From assembly GCA_947499545.1 (NCBI GenBank), contig CANMOZ010000025.1:1-39439 (forward strand): DNA of 39,439 nt, in the 5' to 3' direction. The notes under the pieces are model-generated. The model was not told the DNA's origin. It saw nothing but the letters and a program-made list of their open reading frames with translations, and did no database searches. How positions within the stretch are numbered: position 1 is the stretch's first letter; each line of letters starts with the position of its first letter. A program made the position numbers and the translations under genes. Of this stretch, positions 8,761 to 18,132 are shown piece by piece. Source of the stretch: an uncultured Saccharospirillaceae bacterium. GTDB lineage: Bacteria > Pseudomonadota > Gammaproteobacteria > Pseudomonadales > Oceanobacteraceae.

Positions 8761-9478
8761 TTTTTCTCCTAGGAAATATAAATCGAATCATAAAGAAAAA
8801 TGAAACTAAGCACAGTCCGGCCCATTGCAGTGCATATCCGAAGTGAGTATATGGCTTTAAATAGGGTTTACGTACAGCCGGTGTTTGCATTCCATGAATG
8901 GCTTCTGGAAGTGTATACAGAGTCAAACTTGATGTTAGAGTTTGTCGAAACAACTGTTTTTCAATCGCACGCAGTGATTCCCGATTTAAAGATTGAACCC
9001 TATACTGCCTATCGGAGAGTTTTTCAACGTTCTGGCCATGCCCCCAAACAAAGTGATCAGGCCAACCCAGCAACTTGATCGATATAGAGTCATTTTTCTT
9101 TGAAAATAATCGCTCAACAGGAACAACTATCTTCTCCCTGTCTTGAGTGGCATAAAATCCAAGCCGAATCCAATACAAATTTTTGGTTTCTGCTAAAAAC
9201 GGAGCAAACACCCAATAACCAGCGGCTCCATCTTGTGTTTTATTATCCAACAGTAAAACCGCTGATTGCCATTCGCCATTGAGTGTCAGAAAAGATTTCT
9301 TTATATGGGATAGTTTCTGATCTCGATCATAAGCACTCATCCCCCGCTGTAGTTGCCAAACAGATAGCGATAACGTCACAATAACGGCTGACATAAAAAA
9401 CAACGTCGCAACAGATATTCGACTAAGGAAAGATCTCAAAATGCAATGGTTAATTGTTATCTTATTGGTTGCTATCAT
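8738..9478 (-). CDS. SURF1-family cytochrome oxidase assembly protein
   Basis: 246 residues. SURF1 proteins help insert heme A into subunit I and are held by an N-terminal and a C-terminal membrane helix. Here the first helix is ISVATLFFMSAVIVTLSLSVWQLQRG (with the family WQLQR signature, about residues 21-46), and the last is HFGYALQWAGLCLVSFFFMIRFIFP, with the family motif HFGYALQW just before it. The centre contains a WIRLGFY segment in the place of the family's V-RGW. The ATG at 9478 has a weak TAGG signal; it lies 37 bases inside the oppositely transcribed DUF2909 gene, and a downstream TTG (at about 9439) would remove the overlap but has no ribosome binding site. Part of the cta segment with overlapping downstream genes. 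Confidence 0.9.
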   Translation of the reverse strand: MIATNKITINHCILRSFLSRISVATLFFMSAVIVTLSLSVWQLQRGMSAYDRDQKLSHIKKSFLTLNGEWQSAVLLLDNKTQDGAAGYWVFAPFLAETKNLYWIRLGFYATQDREKIVVPVERLFSKKNDSISIKLLGWPDHFVWGHGQNVEKLSDRQYRVQSLNRESLRAIEKQLFRQTLTSSLTLYTLPEAIHGMQTPAVRKPYLKPYTHFGYALQWAGLCLVSFFFMIRFIFPRRKNAAIKPN

Positions 9479-9662
9479 CGCAAGCCTATTTGTAGGCTTT
9501 TACTTTCTAATCACACGCGAAACCACAGGTAAAAAATTACTCAACAGTCTGATCATTCGCGTGGGACTATCAGCATTCCTACTCATCATCATCTACGGTT
9601 ACTTAAGTAGTGTCCATCCTTCTAAGACAGACGCTGCCCAACAAGATCAACAACAGGAATAA
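9441..9662 (+). CDS. DUF2909 twin-transmembrane small protein
   Basis: 73 residues on the strand opposite to the rest of the cox cluster. Two membrane helices (about residues 2-23 and 36-57) are joined by a short basic loop around TRETTGKKLLN, followed by a polar tail rich in Gln and Asp. This matches the small twin-helix proteins (DUF2909) that occupy the same position and often the same opposed orientation between coxC and SURF1 in Pseudomonas and relatives. The gene ends only 10 bases from the end of coxC and its start overlaps the start of SURF1 by 38 bases. The function is not known; a link to oxidase assembly or stability is suggested only by the conserved position. The ATG has AAGGA about ten bases upstream. 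Confidence 0.8.
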   Translation: MQWLIVILLVAIIASLFVGFYFLITRETTGKKLLNSLIIRVGLSAFLLIIIYGYLSSVHPSKTDAAQQDQQQE

Positions 9663-9672
9663 ACATACCGTT

Positions 9673-10554
9673 TTAAAGTACGTACACAAACACAAAAAGT
9701 AAAAGCCAAACAACATCAACAAAGTGCCAATACCAAGCGGCAGCTTCAAATCCAAAATGTTCGTTAGGAGAGAAGTGCCCTTTTAATACACGAATTAGCA
9801 TTACCGCTAACAAGATTGACCCTATCGTTACGTGAGCACCATGAAAGCCTGTCAACATAAAAAAGGTTGAACCATATATGCCAGAATTTAATGTTAATTG
9901 TAATTCGTGATAAGCATGGTAATACTCATATCCCTGAACAAATAGAAATACAACTCCAAGCATCAACGTTCCAAGCAACCAGGCTTTACATTGCTGACGT
10001 TTCTCTTCTTTTAAAGCATGATGTGCAAATGTTAACGTGATACTGGACGTTACCAACATCGCCGTATTCAAAAAGGGAAGTTTCCACGCATCTATAACAC
10101 CTGAGGGACTTGGATAAAGTTCAGAATTTGGGTTATTCAATAACGGCCATTGCGCTTGAAAACCCTCCCATAACATGCCAGAAACACCTTTATCACCTTC
10201 GCCACCTAACCAGGGAACTGCTAGCATGCGTGCGTAAAATAGAGCACCAAAAAAAGCACCAAAAAACATGACTTCAGACACAATAAACCAACCCATACCG
10301 ATACGAAATGAACGGTTCAGTTGATTTGAATATAAACCCTGCTGATCTTCCGATATCACATTACTGAACCATCCGACCAACATGTATATAAGCAACACAG
10401 CCGAACCCAGCGCTAAAATTTTTGTAAACCAAGAAATGCCTGTTTTGGATTCAAAAATAGCCATTGCTAATGAAAAAACAGTTAAAAATACTGCCGTAGC
10501 GCCTATGATCGGCCATTTACTTTCAGAGGGTACATAATAATTTGACATATCCAT
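9673..10554 (-). CDS. coxC: Cytochrome c oxidase subunit III
   Basis: 293 residues starting at the ATG at 10554, which has a perfect AGGAGG seven bases upstream; the in-frame GTG at 10560 sits too close to that signal. Seven membrane helices are visible. Family signatures include RMGMGWFIVSEVMFFGAFF (with the conserved Glu of helix III), HHALKEEKR, EYYHAYHELQL, STFFMLTGFHGAHVTIGS (the conserved His-Gly-x-His-Val segment) and AAAWYWHFVDVVWLLLF. Subunit III has no metals but stabilises the proton uptake path of subunit I. The gene follows ctaG by about 30 bases and belongs to the coxB-coxA-ctaG-coxC run. Confidence 0.97.
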   Translation of the reverse strand: MDMSNYYVPSESKWPIIGATAVFLTVFSLAMAIFESKTGISWFTKILALGSAVLLIYMLVGWFSNVISEDQQGLYSNQLNRSFRIGMGWFIVSEVMFFGAFFGALFYARMLAVPWLGGEGDKGVSGMLWEGFQAQWPLLNNPNSELYPSPSGVIDAWKLPFLNTAMLVTSSITLTFAHHALKEEKRQQCKAWLLGTLMLGVVFLFVQGYEYYHAYHELQLTLNSGIYGSTFFMLTGFHGAHVTIGSILLAVMLIRVLKGHFSPNEHFGFEAAAWYWHFVDVVWLLLFVFVYVL

Positions 10555-10584
10555 CCACACGCCTCCTGGTGCGTTCCTTCACGC

Positions 10585-11100
10585 TTATGATTCGGGTGTC
10601 TCATCAATGACATATAGCGTATAGGCCAACGTCATTTGATTAACATCTTGTGGTAGAGCTTGACTAACTTGAAAAATCAATGGCATATCAACTGTTTCAC
10701 CTGGTTTAAGAACTTGTTGGTTAAAGCAAAAGCATTCCATCTTGGCTAGGTACTGCGCCGATGGACCAGGTGAAACACTGGGTATCGCTTGGAACGTCAT
10801 TGTGTTACCCGTTGGGTTATGCAGCTTAAAAGATGTTTTATACATCTCACCAGGCGTAACCCGTAGCAAATGATCATTAGGCAAAAAATCAAACTGATCT
10901 CGCGCGTTCGCATCCGAAATTAATTGAAATTTGATGCTGCGTGCTGACTCCACGGTTTCTTCAAATGTGCGTTTTGCTAAGTCAGGTTTACCATTTAACC
11001 CCGTAACATCGCAGAAAACGTCATAGAGGGGTACCATCGCAAACCCAAACCCAAACATTGCCACCGGAATCACACAAAGCTTCCAAGGTTTCATGAGCAT
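10585..11100 (-). CDS. ctaG: Cytochrome c oxidase assembly protein CtaG (Cox11 type)
   Basis: About 171 residues. Cox11/CtaG delivers copper to the CuB site of subunit I. It has one membrane helix near the start (KLCVIPVAMFGFGFAMVPLYDVFC, where the MVPLYDVFC sequence with its Cys is a family signature) and a periplasmic immunoglobulin-like domain holding the copper motif CFCFNQQ (residues about 124-130) and the following PGETVDMPLIF. The ATG at 11100 overlaps the coxA stop as TGATG, which suggests coupled translation; a TTG one codon upstream and an ATG two codons downstream are also possible. It is in the usual place between coxA and coxC. Confidence 0.95.
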   Translation of the reverse strand: MLMKPWKLCVIPVAMFGFGFAMVPLYDVFCDVTGLNGKPDLAKRTFEETVESARSIKFQLISDANARDQFDFLPNDHLLRVTPGEMYKTSFKLHNPTGNTMTFQAIPSVSPGPSAQYLAKMECFCFNQQVLKPGETVDMPLIFQVSQALPQDVNQMTLAYTLYVIDETPES

Positions 11101-12686
11101 CAACTCACTTTAGGGGCTTCTTCAAACGTATGATATGGAGCCGGCGAAGGAATCGTCCATTCCAATCCCTCTGCTTGTTCCCATACTTGTTCCGTCGCCG
11201 GTTCGCCTTTACCACGAACACAACGCACAACAACCCAAATCAATAACAATTGACTGAAACCAAACACAAACGCACCTACGCTTGAAATCATATTAAAATC
11301 TGCAAATTGCAACGCATAGTCAGGGATACGTCTTGGCATTCCTGCAAGTCCTGAGAAATGCATCGGGAAGAAAGTTAAGTTCACTCCAATGACGCTCAAC
11401 CAGAAATGCCATTTACCCAAGGTTTCAGAGTACATTCGACCTGACCACTTAGGTAACCAAAAGTAGACCGCAGCGAATATGGAAAAAACCGCACCAGGAA
11501 CTAAAACATAATGAAAGTGTGCAACCACAAAATAGGTATCATGATACTGGAAATCAGCAGGTGCTATCGCAAGCATTAATCCTGAAAAGCCGCCTATCGT
11601 AAATAAAATGATAAAGGCCAATGCAAACAACATTGGGGTCTCAAAGGTCATAGAACCTCGAAACATAGTGGCAACCCAGTTGAATACCTTAACGCCTGTT
11701 GGCACCGCAATCAGCATAGTAGCGAACATAAAAAATAATTCGCCAACCAAGGGCAAGCCAACCGTAAACATATGGTGAGCCCACACGACAAAAGACAAAA
11801 TAGCAATTGACGCGGTTGCATAAACCATAGAGGTGTACCCAAATAAAGGTTTTCTTGCGAAAGTAGGTACAATATGAGAGACAATCCCGAAAGCAGGCAA
11901 AATCATAATGTAAACTTCAGGGTGTCCAAAAAACCAAAAAATATGCTGAAACATAACAGGGTCGCCGCCACCAGCAGCGTTAAAGAAGGATGTACCAAAG
12001 TGTCTGTCCATTAACAACATCGTTACCGCACCCGCTAATACCGGCATAACCAATATTAATAAAAAAGCGGTAATTAACCATGTCCAAACAAAGAGTGGCA
12101 TTTTCATATAGGTCATGCCTGGCGCTCTCATGTTGACAATGGTTGCAATCACGTTCACTGCACCCATAATGGATGATACACCCATCAAGTGAACAGAGAA
12201 GATAAAAAAGGTCGTGCTCGGTGGTGCATAATCAGTCGATAAAGGCGCATAAAAAGTCCATCCGAAATTAGGGGCTCCGCCTTCCATAAACAGCGTTGAT
12301 ATCAACATAGTGAAAGCAAAGGGAAGCAACCAGAAAGACCAGTTGTTAATCCTCGGTAATGCCATATCGGGTGCGCCAACCATCAAGGGTACCATCCAAT
12401 TGGCTAGCCCTACAAAGGCTGGCATCACGGCACCAAAGACCATAATCAATCCATGCATAGTGGTCATTTGATTGAAAAAATTTGGATCAACGAACTGTAA
12501 CCCAGGTTCAAATAATTCCATTCTGATGACAAATGCCATCAAACCACCAATGAGAAGCGACGACAAAGACAGCACCAAATACATGGTGCCTATATCTTTA
12601 TGGTTGGTGGTAAATAACCAGCGTCTAATGCCTTTCGCTGGCCCATGGTGATGATGATCCGTTAAACTATCCGCAGCAGTGCTCAT
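11100..12686 (-). CDS. coxA: Cytochrome c oxidase subunit I
   Basis: 528 residues from the ATG at 12686, eight bases after GGAG; the open frame extends nine codons further upstream. This is the catalytic subunit that holds heme a and the heme a3-CuB site and pumps protons. Twelve helices are present. Ligand segments seen: [11 protein letters not shown] (first heme a His), [16 protein letters not shown] (CuB His and the His-Tyr crosslink), [10 protein letters not shown] (two CuB His) and [15 protein letters not shown] (heme a3 and heme a His). A His-rich amino terminus ([10 protein letters not shown]) precedes [17 protein letters not shown], the typical opening. The presence of ctaA, ctaB and the cytochrome-c-bearing subunit II makes this an aa3/caa3-type A-family oxidase. 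Confidence 0.98.
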   Translation of the reverse strand: MSTAADSLTDHHHHGPAKGIRRWLFTTNHKDIGTMYLVLSLSSLLIGGLMAFVIRMELFEPGLQFVDPNFFNQMTTMHGLIMVFGAVMPAFVGLANWMVPLMVGAPDMALPRINNWSFWLLPFAFTMLISTLFMEGGAPNFGWTFYAPLSTDYAPPSTTFFIFSVHLMGVSSIMGAVNVIATIVNMRAPGMTYMKMPLFVWTWLITAFLLILVMPVLAGAVTMLLMDRHFGTSFFNAAGGGDPVMFQHIFWFFGHPEVYIMILPAFGIVSHIVPTFARKPLFGYTSMVYATASIAILSFVVWAHHMFTVGLPLVGELFFMFATMLIAVPTGVKVFNWVATMFRGSMTFETPMLFALAFIILFTIGGFSGLMLAIAPADFQYHDTYFVVAHFHYVLVPGAVFSIFAAVYFWLPKWSGRMYSETLGKWHFWLSVIGVNLTFFPMHFSGLAGMPRRIPDYALQFADFNMISSVGAFVFGFSQLLLIWVVVRCVRGKGEPATEQVWEQAEGLEWTIPSPAPYHTFEEAPKVS

Positions 12687-12716
12687 CACAGATTCTCCTT
12701 TTATTATCATCACTCA

Positions 12717-13847
12717 TTAATTCGACAATGCAGCTTGTGTTTTTATCGTATGCACTTGAGCGGGTGTCACCGATTGCTCTTTTTGATCGCCCCAAGCATT
12801 GCGCTCATAAGTGGCCACAGCAGCAATTTCTGAGAGTGATAACTGATCCCCAAACGCAGCCATTGCCGTTCCAGGCTTACCTTTTAAAATGATATTGATC
12901 TGATCAGTAGGATCTTTATTGGTAATGTAATCACTGCCATGTAATGCAGGAAAGACACCTGGCATACCTGTTCCTGTAGGCATATGACAAGACGCACAAT
13001 TATTGGTATAAACCTGCTCACCTAGCGCGTAAAGTTCTTCATAAGACATCTCTTTGATCGACTTAGCTTCTTCTTGTGCTTTTAACTGTGATGCAACCCA
13101 TTTGTCATAAGTGTCTTGAGCCACGGCATACAACACGACAGGCATATAACCGTGGTTTTTTCCACAAAGTTCGGTGCATTGCCCTCGATAAATCCCTGGC
13201 GTATCAATGACGGTCCAAGCTTCGTTAATGAAACCAGGAATCGCATCTTTTTTAATCGCTAGATCAGGCACCCACCAACTGTGTATGACGTCATTAGCCG
13301 TAAACAGAAAGCGTATTTTTTTCTTGATTGGAACAACAACCGGATTATCAACTTCAAGCAAATAATGCTCACCTTTTTCCGTTTTATTTTCAATTGAATC
13401 CCAAGAAGTCGATAGGTTTGAAAAGAAATCAACCCCTTCATCTAAATACTGATACCGCCATTTCCATTGATATCCAGTGACTTGAATATCGATATCGGAT
13501 TCCGATGTATCGTACATCGCTTTAAGCGTTGAAGTGGCTGGTATAGCCATGCCGATCAAAATCAAAAAGGGGATTGCTGTCCAAATAATTTCAACCGTCG
13601 TATTTTCATGAAAATGGGCCGCTTTTGCTCCTTTGGATTTTCGGTGGTGCACGATCGACCAAATCATGACAGAAAAGACAACAACGCCGATGGCAACACA
13701 GATATAAAAAATCACCATGTGTAATTGGTGAACATCTCGACTAACTTCTGTTACCCCTTCAGGCATATTCCATTGCAGCTCAGCAAAGCCTGGCCCAGCC
13801 ATTAGAAGCAACAAACACCCAGTAAGGACTCTCCACATCGCTGGCAT
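12717..13847 (-). CDS. coxB: Cytochrome c oxidase subunit II with C-terminal cytochrome c domain
   Basis: 376 residues from the ATG at 13847, which has GGAGGG five bases upstream; the longer open frame reaching 13925 lacks such a signal. A signal peptide (WRVLTGCLLLLMAGPGFA) is followed by two membrane helices and a cupredoxin domain with the binuclear copper A motif GQCTELCGKNHGYM plus an upstream His (VIHSWWVP). After about residue 280 comes a class I cytochrome c with CASCH and a probable Met ligand in GTAMAAFG. Subunit II takes electrons from cytochrome c; the fused heme domain is characteristic of caa3-type oxidases. It is the first gene of the cox run, and the 343-base gap upstream holds its promoter. 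Confidence 0.97.
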   Translation of the reverse strand: MPAMWRVLTGCLLLLMAGPGFAELQWNMPEGVTEVSRDVHQLHMVIFYICVAIGVVVFSVMIWSIVHHRKSKGAKAAHFHENTTVEIIWTAIPFLILIGMAIPATSTLKAMYDTSESDIDIQVTGYQWKWRYQYLDEGVDFFSNLSTSWDSIENKTEKGEHYLLEVDNPVVVPIKKKIRFLFTANDVIHSWWVPDLAIKKDAIPGFINEAWTVIDTPGIYRGQCTELCGKNHGYMPVVLYAVAQDTYDKWVASQLKAQEEAKSIKEMSYEELYALGEQVYTNNCASCHMPTGTGMPGVFPALHGSDYITNKDPTDQINIILKGKPGTAMAAFGDQLSLSEIAAVATYERNAWGDQKEQSVTPAQVHTIKTQAALSN

Positions 13848-14190
13848 TACTGCCCTCCTTGGAACCACCTGATACATAATTGTTGTTTTAGAAAGTGTTC
13901 GCACAGCAAAAACAACGCTAATCAAAGTTCTTTTTAGAACTTAGGTTTTAATTTATTGTTTTTATTGCGGCCGCACGTTTACTTTCTCACAAAGTGCAAG
14001 CTCAAAACGCAAATGCGCACGCAGTATAAATAGGCCAGATTTTAGATAAAACCCAAAAACGAAAAATGTCCGCACAAGACTAGTCTTTAATTGTCACGCA
14101 TTGCTTATTCCCGCAAAAAACTAGGGTTTTAGGCAAATATACGCCAGCATGTTATAATGTCGGCCAACCATTTTTTCTAGATTTTTTAAT
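13848..14190. promoter_or_regulatory. Shared intergenic region between coxB and trmJ
   Basis: 343 bases without a gene. It holds promoters for both directions: a TATAAT at 14153-14158 for trmJ (plus), with only a weak -35 (around TTAGGC at 14129), and an AGTATA at 14023-14028 that reads TATACT on the minus strand as a possible coxB -10. It also has the 7-bp inverted repeat at 13925 and a perfect 12-bp palindrome AAGACTAGTCTT at 14076-14087. Nothing else coding-like is seen. Confidence 0.5.
13925..13942. repeat. Inverted repeat upstream of coxB
   Basis: A perfect 7-bp inverted repeat (AAGTTCT, four T, AGAACTT) about 80 bases before the coxB start, in its 5' leader or promoter region. It could be an operator or a leader hairpin. 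The role is not known. Confidence 0.4.
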
Positions 14191-14982
14191 ATGCTTGACC
14201 GTATTCGAATCGTATTGGTTAATACTTATCATCCTGGCAACGTTGGTGCTGCTGCTAGAGCAATGAAAACCATGGGGATTTCTCATTTAACATTGGTTAA
14301 CCCTCGTGACTTTCCTCACTCTGAAGCGACGGCATTAGCGGCAGGTGCTCAAGATGTTTTAGAAAATGCAGAGGTATGCACAACCCTAGAAGAGGCCATC
14401 CAAGATTCAACGATTGTTATAGGAACCAGCGCGAGAAACCGCTCTATACAATGGCCACAAGAAAGTGTTCGGGATCTCAGCTCACACTTAGCTAGCCATC
14501 ACTCGCAAGAAAACATTGCTTTTGTTTTTGGGCCAGAAACCATGGGGCTTTCCAATGAGCAGCTCCAGCAGTGCCACTTTCACTTATACATACCCGGCAA
14601 CCCTGATTATTCTGTGCTGAATTTGGCCCAGGCCGTTCAAATATGTTGTCACGAAATGTTTACTGCGTACCAACTGTCCGACAAAGGTTCTGATCCTTTA
14701 ACGGTTGAGCCTGAATACCCCAGAAAAGAAGAACTCAGTCAGTATTTTGAGCATTTAGAAAGTACATTGAGCCGTGTTGGTTTTTTAATACAAAAGCACC
14801 CAGGCCTCGCCATGACTCGATTACGTCGACTCTTTACCCGAGCAAGGCCCGACAAAACGGAACTCAATATGTTGCGTGGTATTCTGGCAAGAATTGACGA
14901 GCGACTATCTATGACTCCAAAATGTTCGGCAACTCAGCCTCAAACCTTCGAAGGAACTCCCCATGACAGATCCGAGCCTTGA
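14191..14982 (+). CDS. trmJ: tRNA (Cm32/Um32) methyltransferase TrmJ
   Basis: 263 residues. TrmJ methylates the 2'-OH of nucleotide 32 in the anticodon loop of several tRNAs with S-adenosylmethionine. It is a SpoU (SPOUT) class enzyme: motif 1 is [19 protein letters not shown] (about residues 11-29), motif 2 is [14 protein letters not shown] and motif 3 is [18 protein letters not shown], which form the knotted cofactor site. The C-terminal part (about 170-240) is helical with [24 protein letters not shown], the TrmJ-specific end that distinguishes it from other SpoU members. It is preceded by a good -10 at 14153 and overlaps dapE by 20 bases, a likely two-gene unit. Confidence 0.93.
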   Translation: MLDRIRIVLVNTYHPGNVGAAARAMKTMGISHLTLVNPRDFPHSEATALAAGAQDVLENAEVCTTLEEAIQDSTIVIGTSARNRSIQWPQESVRDLSSHLASHHSQENIAFVFGPETMGLSNEQLQQCHFHLYIPGNPDYSVLNLAQAVQICCHEMFTAYQLSDKGSDPLTVEPEYPRKEELSQYFEHLESTLSRVGFLIQKHPGLAMTRLRRLFTRARPDKTELNMLRGILARIDERLSMTPKCSATQPQTFEGTPHDRSEP

Positions 14983-16111
14983 TTTAAGCCCGACCCTACA
15001 AATGGCTCAAGCGCTGATGTGGCGAGAATCAGTCACACCAGAGGACGCTGGCTGCCAACACCTGATGATGGAGTTTCTCAAAAGCCTTGGTTTTGAAATT
15101 GAAACTTTAAACGAAGGGGGCGTGTGTAATTTTTGGGCTCGAATAGGCACCGAAGGCCCCCTATTTTGTTTTGCAGGCCATACAGATGTCGTCCCAACAG
15201 GGCCTGTCGACGCATGGAAACGCCCTCCCTTTCAACCAACGATTGAAGATGGCTACCTTTGGGGGCGTGGCGCGGCCGACATGAAAGGCTCTCTTGCATC
15301 CATGCTCATTGCTACAGAACGTTTTTTAAGTAAAACCCCTGCACCGAATGGAAGCCTCGCTTTCTTGATCACCAGCGACGAAGAAGGTCCCGCCATTCAT
15401 GGTACGGATTATGTCGTTGAACGCTTAATGGAACGGGGTATTCATATTGATATGTGCCTCATTGGAGAACCTTCATCAACGGATTTATTGGGAGATGTCG
15501 TTAAAAATGGGCGCCGAGGCTCTTTGAGCGGTGAATTAACCATCAAAGGCAAACAAGGCCACATTGCCTACCCACACCTTGCAGAAAACCCTATACACCT
15601 TGCTGCGCCAGCGATACAAGCCCTGACGAATACGCATTGGGATGATGGAAATGAGTTTTTCCCTGCAACCAGCTTTCAAATCTCCAATATTAAAGGCGGC
15701 ACAGGGGCTGGAAATGTGATCCCTGGCAGCGTTCATATCAGTTTTAATTTCCGGTACTCAACAGAAGTAACAGCCACCGAATTGCGTCAAAAAGTCGAGC
15801 AAATCCTTTCTGATCATAACCTTAATTTTGAGATTGATTGGCGACTCTTTGGTGAACCCTTCTTAACCCGTGAAGGAGGGTTGATCAAAGCCGCTCAAGC
15901 AGCGATCAAAACAGTCACTGGACGAGAAACCGAGCTTTCGACATCGGGAGGCACTTCTGATGGGCGCTACATCGCGCGAATGGGTGGGCAAATATTGGAA
16001 TTCGGCCCCTCCAATGCAACCATCCATCAAGTGAATGAGTGCGTAAAAGCCCAAGATTTAAACGATTTGACTGAGTGCTATGAGTCAATATTGACTCAAT
16101 TGCTGACTTAA
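14963..16111 (+). CDS. dapE: Succinyl-diaminopimelate desuccinylase
   Basis: 382 residues, the normal size. DapE removes succinate from N-succinyl-L,L-diaminopimelate in the lysine and peptidoglycan precursor pathway. It is a dizinc M20 peptidase: [11 protein letters not shown] holds the first metal His and the catalytic Asp, [15 protein letters not shown] holds the bridging Asp, [13 protein letters not shown] holds the catalytic and metal Glu residues, [13 protein letters not shown] a further ligand and [13 protein letters not shown] the last His. [26 protein letters not shown] marks the start of the lid domain. The ATG lies inside the end of trmJ with AAGGAA six bases upstream, so translation is probably coupled. 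Confidence 0.97.
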   Translation: MTDPSLDLSPTLQMAQALMWRESVTPEDAGCQHLMMEFLKSLGFEIETLNEGGVCNFWARIGTEGPLFCFAGHTDVVPTGPVDAWKRPPFQPTIEDGYLWGRGAADMKGSLASMLIATERFLSKTPAPNGSLAFLITSDEEGPAIHGTDYVVERLMERGIHIDMCLIGEPSSTDLLGDVVKNGRRGSLSGELTIKGKQGHIAYPHLAENPIHLAAPAIQALTNTHWDDGNEFFPATSFQISNIKGGTGAGNVIPGSVHISFNFRYSTEVTATELRQKVEQILSDHNLNFEIDWRLFGEPFLTREGGLIKAAQAAIKTVTGRETELSTSGGTSDGRYIARMGGQILEFGPSNATIHQVNECVKAQDLNDLTECYESILTQLLT

Positions 16112-16194
16112 TGTGGTTAAAGCTAAACGAATAACCCTGTTAAAAGGTCTGATGGATTCAGGCCTGGCCACATCAGGCATATCACAGGCATAAT

Positions 16195-16611
16195 ATGCAT
16201 TCATCGAACAGGACCGCTTTACTGAACATGAGCACTTACCCCGATTTAGAAGTCTACGTCGAGCACATGACAATAGACGATATCGTTGCCTGGCTAAAAC
16301 AGCATTTCGCGCAAGTCTCAGCGCAACATCAAAAAGGGAAGACTACTGCTCTCGTTGTTGACGAGATGGCTGTTATGGTTTTGGCGGAAGCAGCGGGTAA
16401 GTCATATCATTCCATATGGTTCAAAGAAAATCGCACTCCATGGACATGCGATCTTGATATCGCCAAAACACTTGCTCACGATTTGAATATCCCTGTTCGC
16501 TGTTCAACGGGGGGATGGGAAGAAGCAGCGGATGCCAAAGCCGAAACAGCACATGATTGGCTTGAAGTAACCCCCTCCGGGGCCGTTCAACCCATTCATT
16601 GGCCTCACTGA
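16195..16611 (+). CDS. Small conserved-looking protein of unknown function
   Basis: 138 residues from the ATG at 16195, with AGG six bases upstream; a second ATG at 16228 would give 127 residues and begins MSTYPDLEVYVEH. No membrane segment or signal peptide is seen. The sequence is soluble and acidic with several Trp, and has an ALVVDEMAVMVLAEAAGKSYHSIWFKENRTPW stretch that reads like an alpha/beta core, followed by CDLDIAKTLAHDLNIPVRCSTGGWEE and a Trp-rich end. I do not recognise the family. The 17-base gap to ribA and the common strand suggest co-transcription with ribA; a role with riboflavin synthesis is not supported beyond that. Confidence 0.75.
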   Translation: MHSSNRTALLNMSTYPDLEVYVEHMTIDDIVAWLKQHFAQVSAQHQKGKTTALVVDEMAVMVLAEAAGKSYHSIWFKENRTPWTCDLDIAKTLAHDLNIPVRCSTGGWEEAADAKAETAHDWLEVTPSGAVQPIHWPH

Positions 16612-16628
16612 ATACACGGGGTTATTAG

Positions 16629-17273
16629 ATGTCTAAGCCGTTTGCCCAAGTTCGCACCAAAGTCAGTATCCCCATCATGAATTCAGGCTTTCAAGGTGAC
16701 TTTTACAGCTTTGAACACTTGAGTGATGCACCATCCGAACACCTAGCCATAGGATTGGGCGATTACCAAAATACAGCTGACCCGCTGGTGCGTATCCACT
16801 CAGAATGTTTAACCGGTGACGTCTTTGGTTCCAGACGATGCGACTGCGGAGAACAACTTAAAGAAAGCCTCGAGCGTATATCGAAAGAAGGGGGATACCT
16901 TCTTTACCTACGACAAGAAGGCCGTGGAATTGGGTTATACAACAAGCTAGATGCATATCATCTCCAGGATCAAGGTATGGATACCTTTGAAGCCAATGCT
17001 CACCTTGGCTTTCAAGAAGATGCTCGCTGCTACCTCTCAGCTGCCGAAATGCTTCAGGCATTGAATATCCAACGCATTCGATTGCTATCAAACAACCCTG
17101 AGAAAGAACGCCAGTTAAAAGTTGCAGGAATTGAAGTGATACAGAGGGTTCCAACGTCTACCCATCACAATCCACATAACGTCAAATACCTCAATGCGAA
17201 AGCGTTAAAGGCGAGCCACAGTCTCAACATTACGCATCCAGAGGAAACTAAAAATCTTGATTCGACTCAGTGA
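16629..17273 (+). CDS. ribA: GTP cyclohydrolase II
   Basis: 214 residues. RibA opens GTP and releases formate and pyrophosphate in the first step of riboflavin synthesis. The core HSECLTGDVFGSRRCDCGEQL carries the zinc-binding Cys residues, YLRQEGRGIGLYNKLDAYHLQDQGMDTFEANAHLGF is the catalytic region, with the catalytic Asp-Ala-Tyr and Arg residues, and RLLSNNPEKERQL is the guanine-recognition segment (most homologues read TNNP). The single-domain length shows this is the stand-alone enzyme, not the RibBA fusion. A strong bidirectional terminator follows. Confidence 0.96.
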   Translation: MSKPFAQVRTKVSIPIMNSGFQGDFYSFEHLSDAPSEHLAIGLGDYQNTADPLVRIHSECLTGDVFGSRRCDCGEQLKESLERISKEGGYLLYLRQEGRGIGLYNKLDAYHLQDQGMDTFEANAHLGFQEDARCYLSAAEMLQALNIQRIRLLSNNPEKERQLKVAGIEVIQRVPTSTHHNPHNVKYLNAKALKASHSLNITHPEETKNLDSTQ

Positions 17274-17305
17274 AGATCGGCATCATTCCGATAATGCTCA
17301 CTAAC

Positions 17306-17332
17306 AAAAAAGGCCCTAAAAGGGCCTTTTTT
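17306..17332. terminator. Bidirectional terminator between ribA and the cold-shock-domain gene
   Basis: A near-perfect stem (six A plus AGGCCCT-type arm, three-base loop AAA, then AGGGCCT plus T run) with T tracts in both directions. It lies between convergent genes and probably serves both. Confidence 0.85.
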
Positions 17333-17358
17333 GTGCTAAATACCGGACAGTTAAACGA

Positions 17359-17934
17359 CTAGTATGAACCGTTAACTGCGATATCTTCCTGTTGATGTGA
17401 TGACTGCCCACCACGAACAACACTCACGTTTTCTGCCTGAAGCCCCTTGTCACCTTCTGTCACATTGAATTTGACCTGCTGCCCTTCAGTCAATGATCGA
17501 TGACCGTGACCTCGGATTGAGCGGAAATGAACAAAAACATCATCCCCCCCATCACGCGTAATAAAACCGAAGCCTTTTTTCACGTTAAACCACTTTACGG
17601 TACCGCGTTCACGGCCATCATCCGTATCTTCTTCAACCATTGTTCCATAACGCTTGAAACTACGGCGCTGACTGCCACCTTGAACATTCCCCAAGTAAGT
17701 ACCCGCAAAAATCAGCGCAAAGAACACCAATACCGCTGAAAAATAAACGCCCATGGCACCTGGCAATGAGAAGAATGCGATCAAGCCGCCCTCAGCTATA
17801 ACCGACTGATGCGCCTCTGCGATCAAAATCAGACCGTCTATTCCAATAGAACGAGCTACCAATGCCAACAACAATGGAGCGGGAAGCGCTAAAAGAAAAC
17901 TCACTATCGCACGTTTCACCAACATACTATTCAT
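17359..17934 (-). CDS. Membrane-anchored cold-shock-domain protein
   Basis: 191 residues from the ATG at 17934, with AAGGG five bases upstream. The first 85 residues hold two hydrophobic segments (about 8-28 and 62-82), giving a membrane-bound amino half. A charged linker ([22 protein letters not shown]) leads into a full cold-shock domain (about 109-174) with both nucleic-acid-binding motifs: [15 protein letters not shown] (RNP1) and DVFVHF (RNP2). Cold-shock domains bind single-stranded RNA or DNA. The tail ([17 protein letters not shown]) is polar. Normal bacterial cold-shock proteins are about 70 residues and soluble, so the tether is the notable feature. Which side of the membrane the domain faces cannot be read here; the cytoplasm is expected. 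Confidence 0.9.
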   Translation of the reverse strand: MNSMLVKRAIVSFLLALPAPLLLALVARSIGIDGLILIAEAHQSVIAEGGLIAFFSLPGAMGVYFSAVLVFFALIFAGTYLGNVQGGSQRRSFKRYGTMVEEDTDDGRERGTVKWFNVKKGFGFITRDGGDDVFVHFRSIRGHGHRSLTEGQQVKFNVTEGDKGLQAENVSVVRGGQSSHQQEDIAVNGSY

Positions 17935-18132
17935 AGTTACCCTTAAAATGATGAAAAGAAGTTAAATATCGACACCCTAAAATACTCAGGTTTCCGGTGC
18001 CTATCCATGCCGCTACTGATTTAAAATAAAAGCAGGCATAATGACAGCAGGCACTCTAATACGCCTCATAGCAAGAAATCAACCACTGACAGGTTAGCGT
18101 CTGTAATACTCGGCGCTGGAGAAACCTACCAA

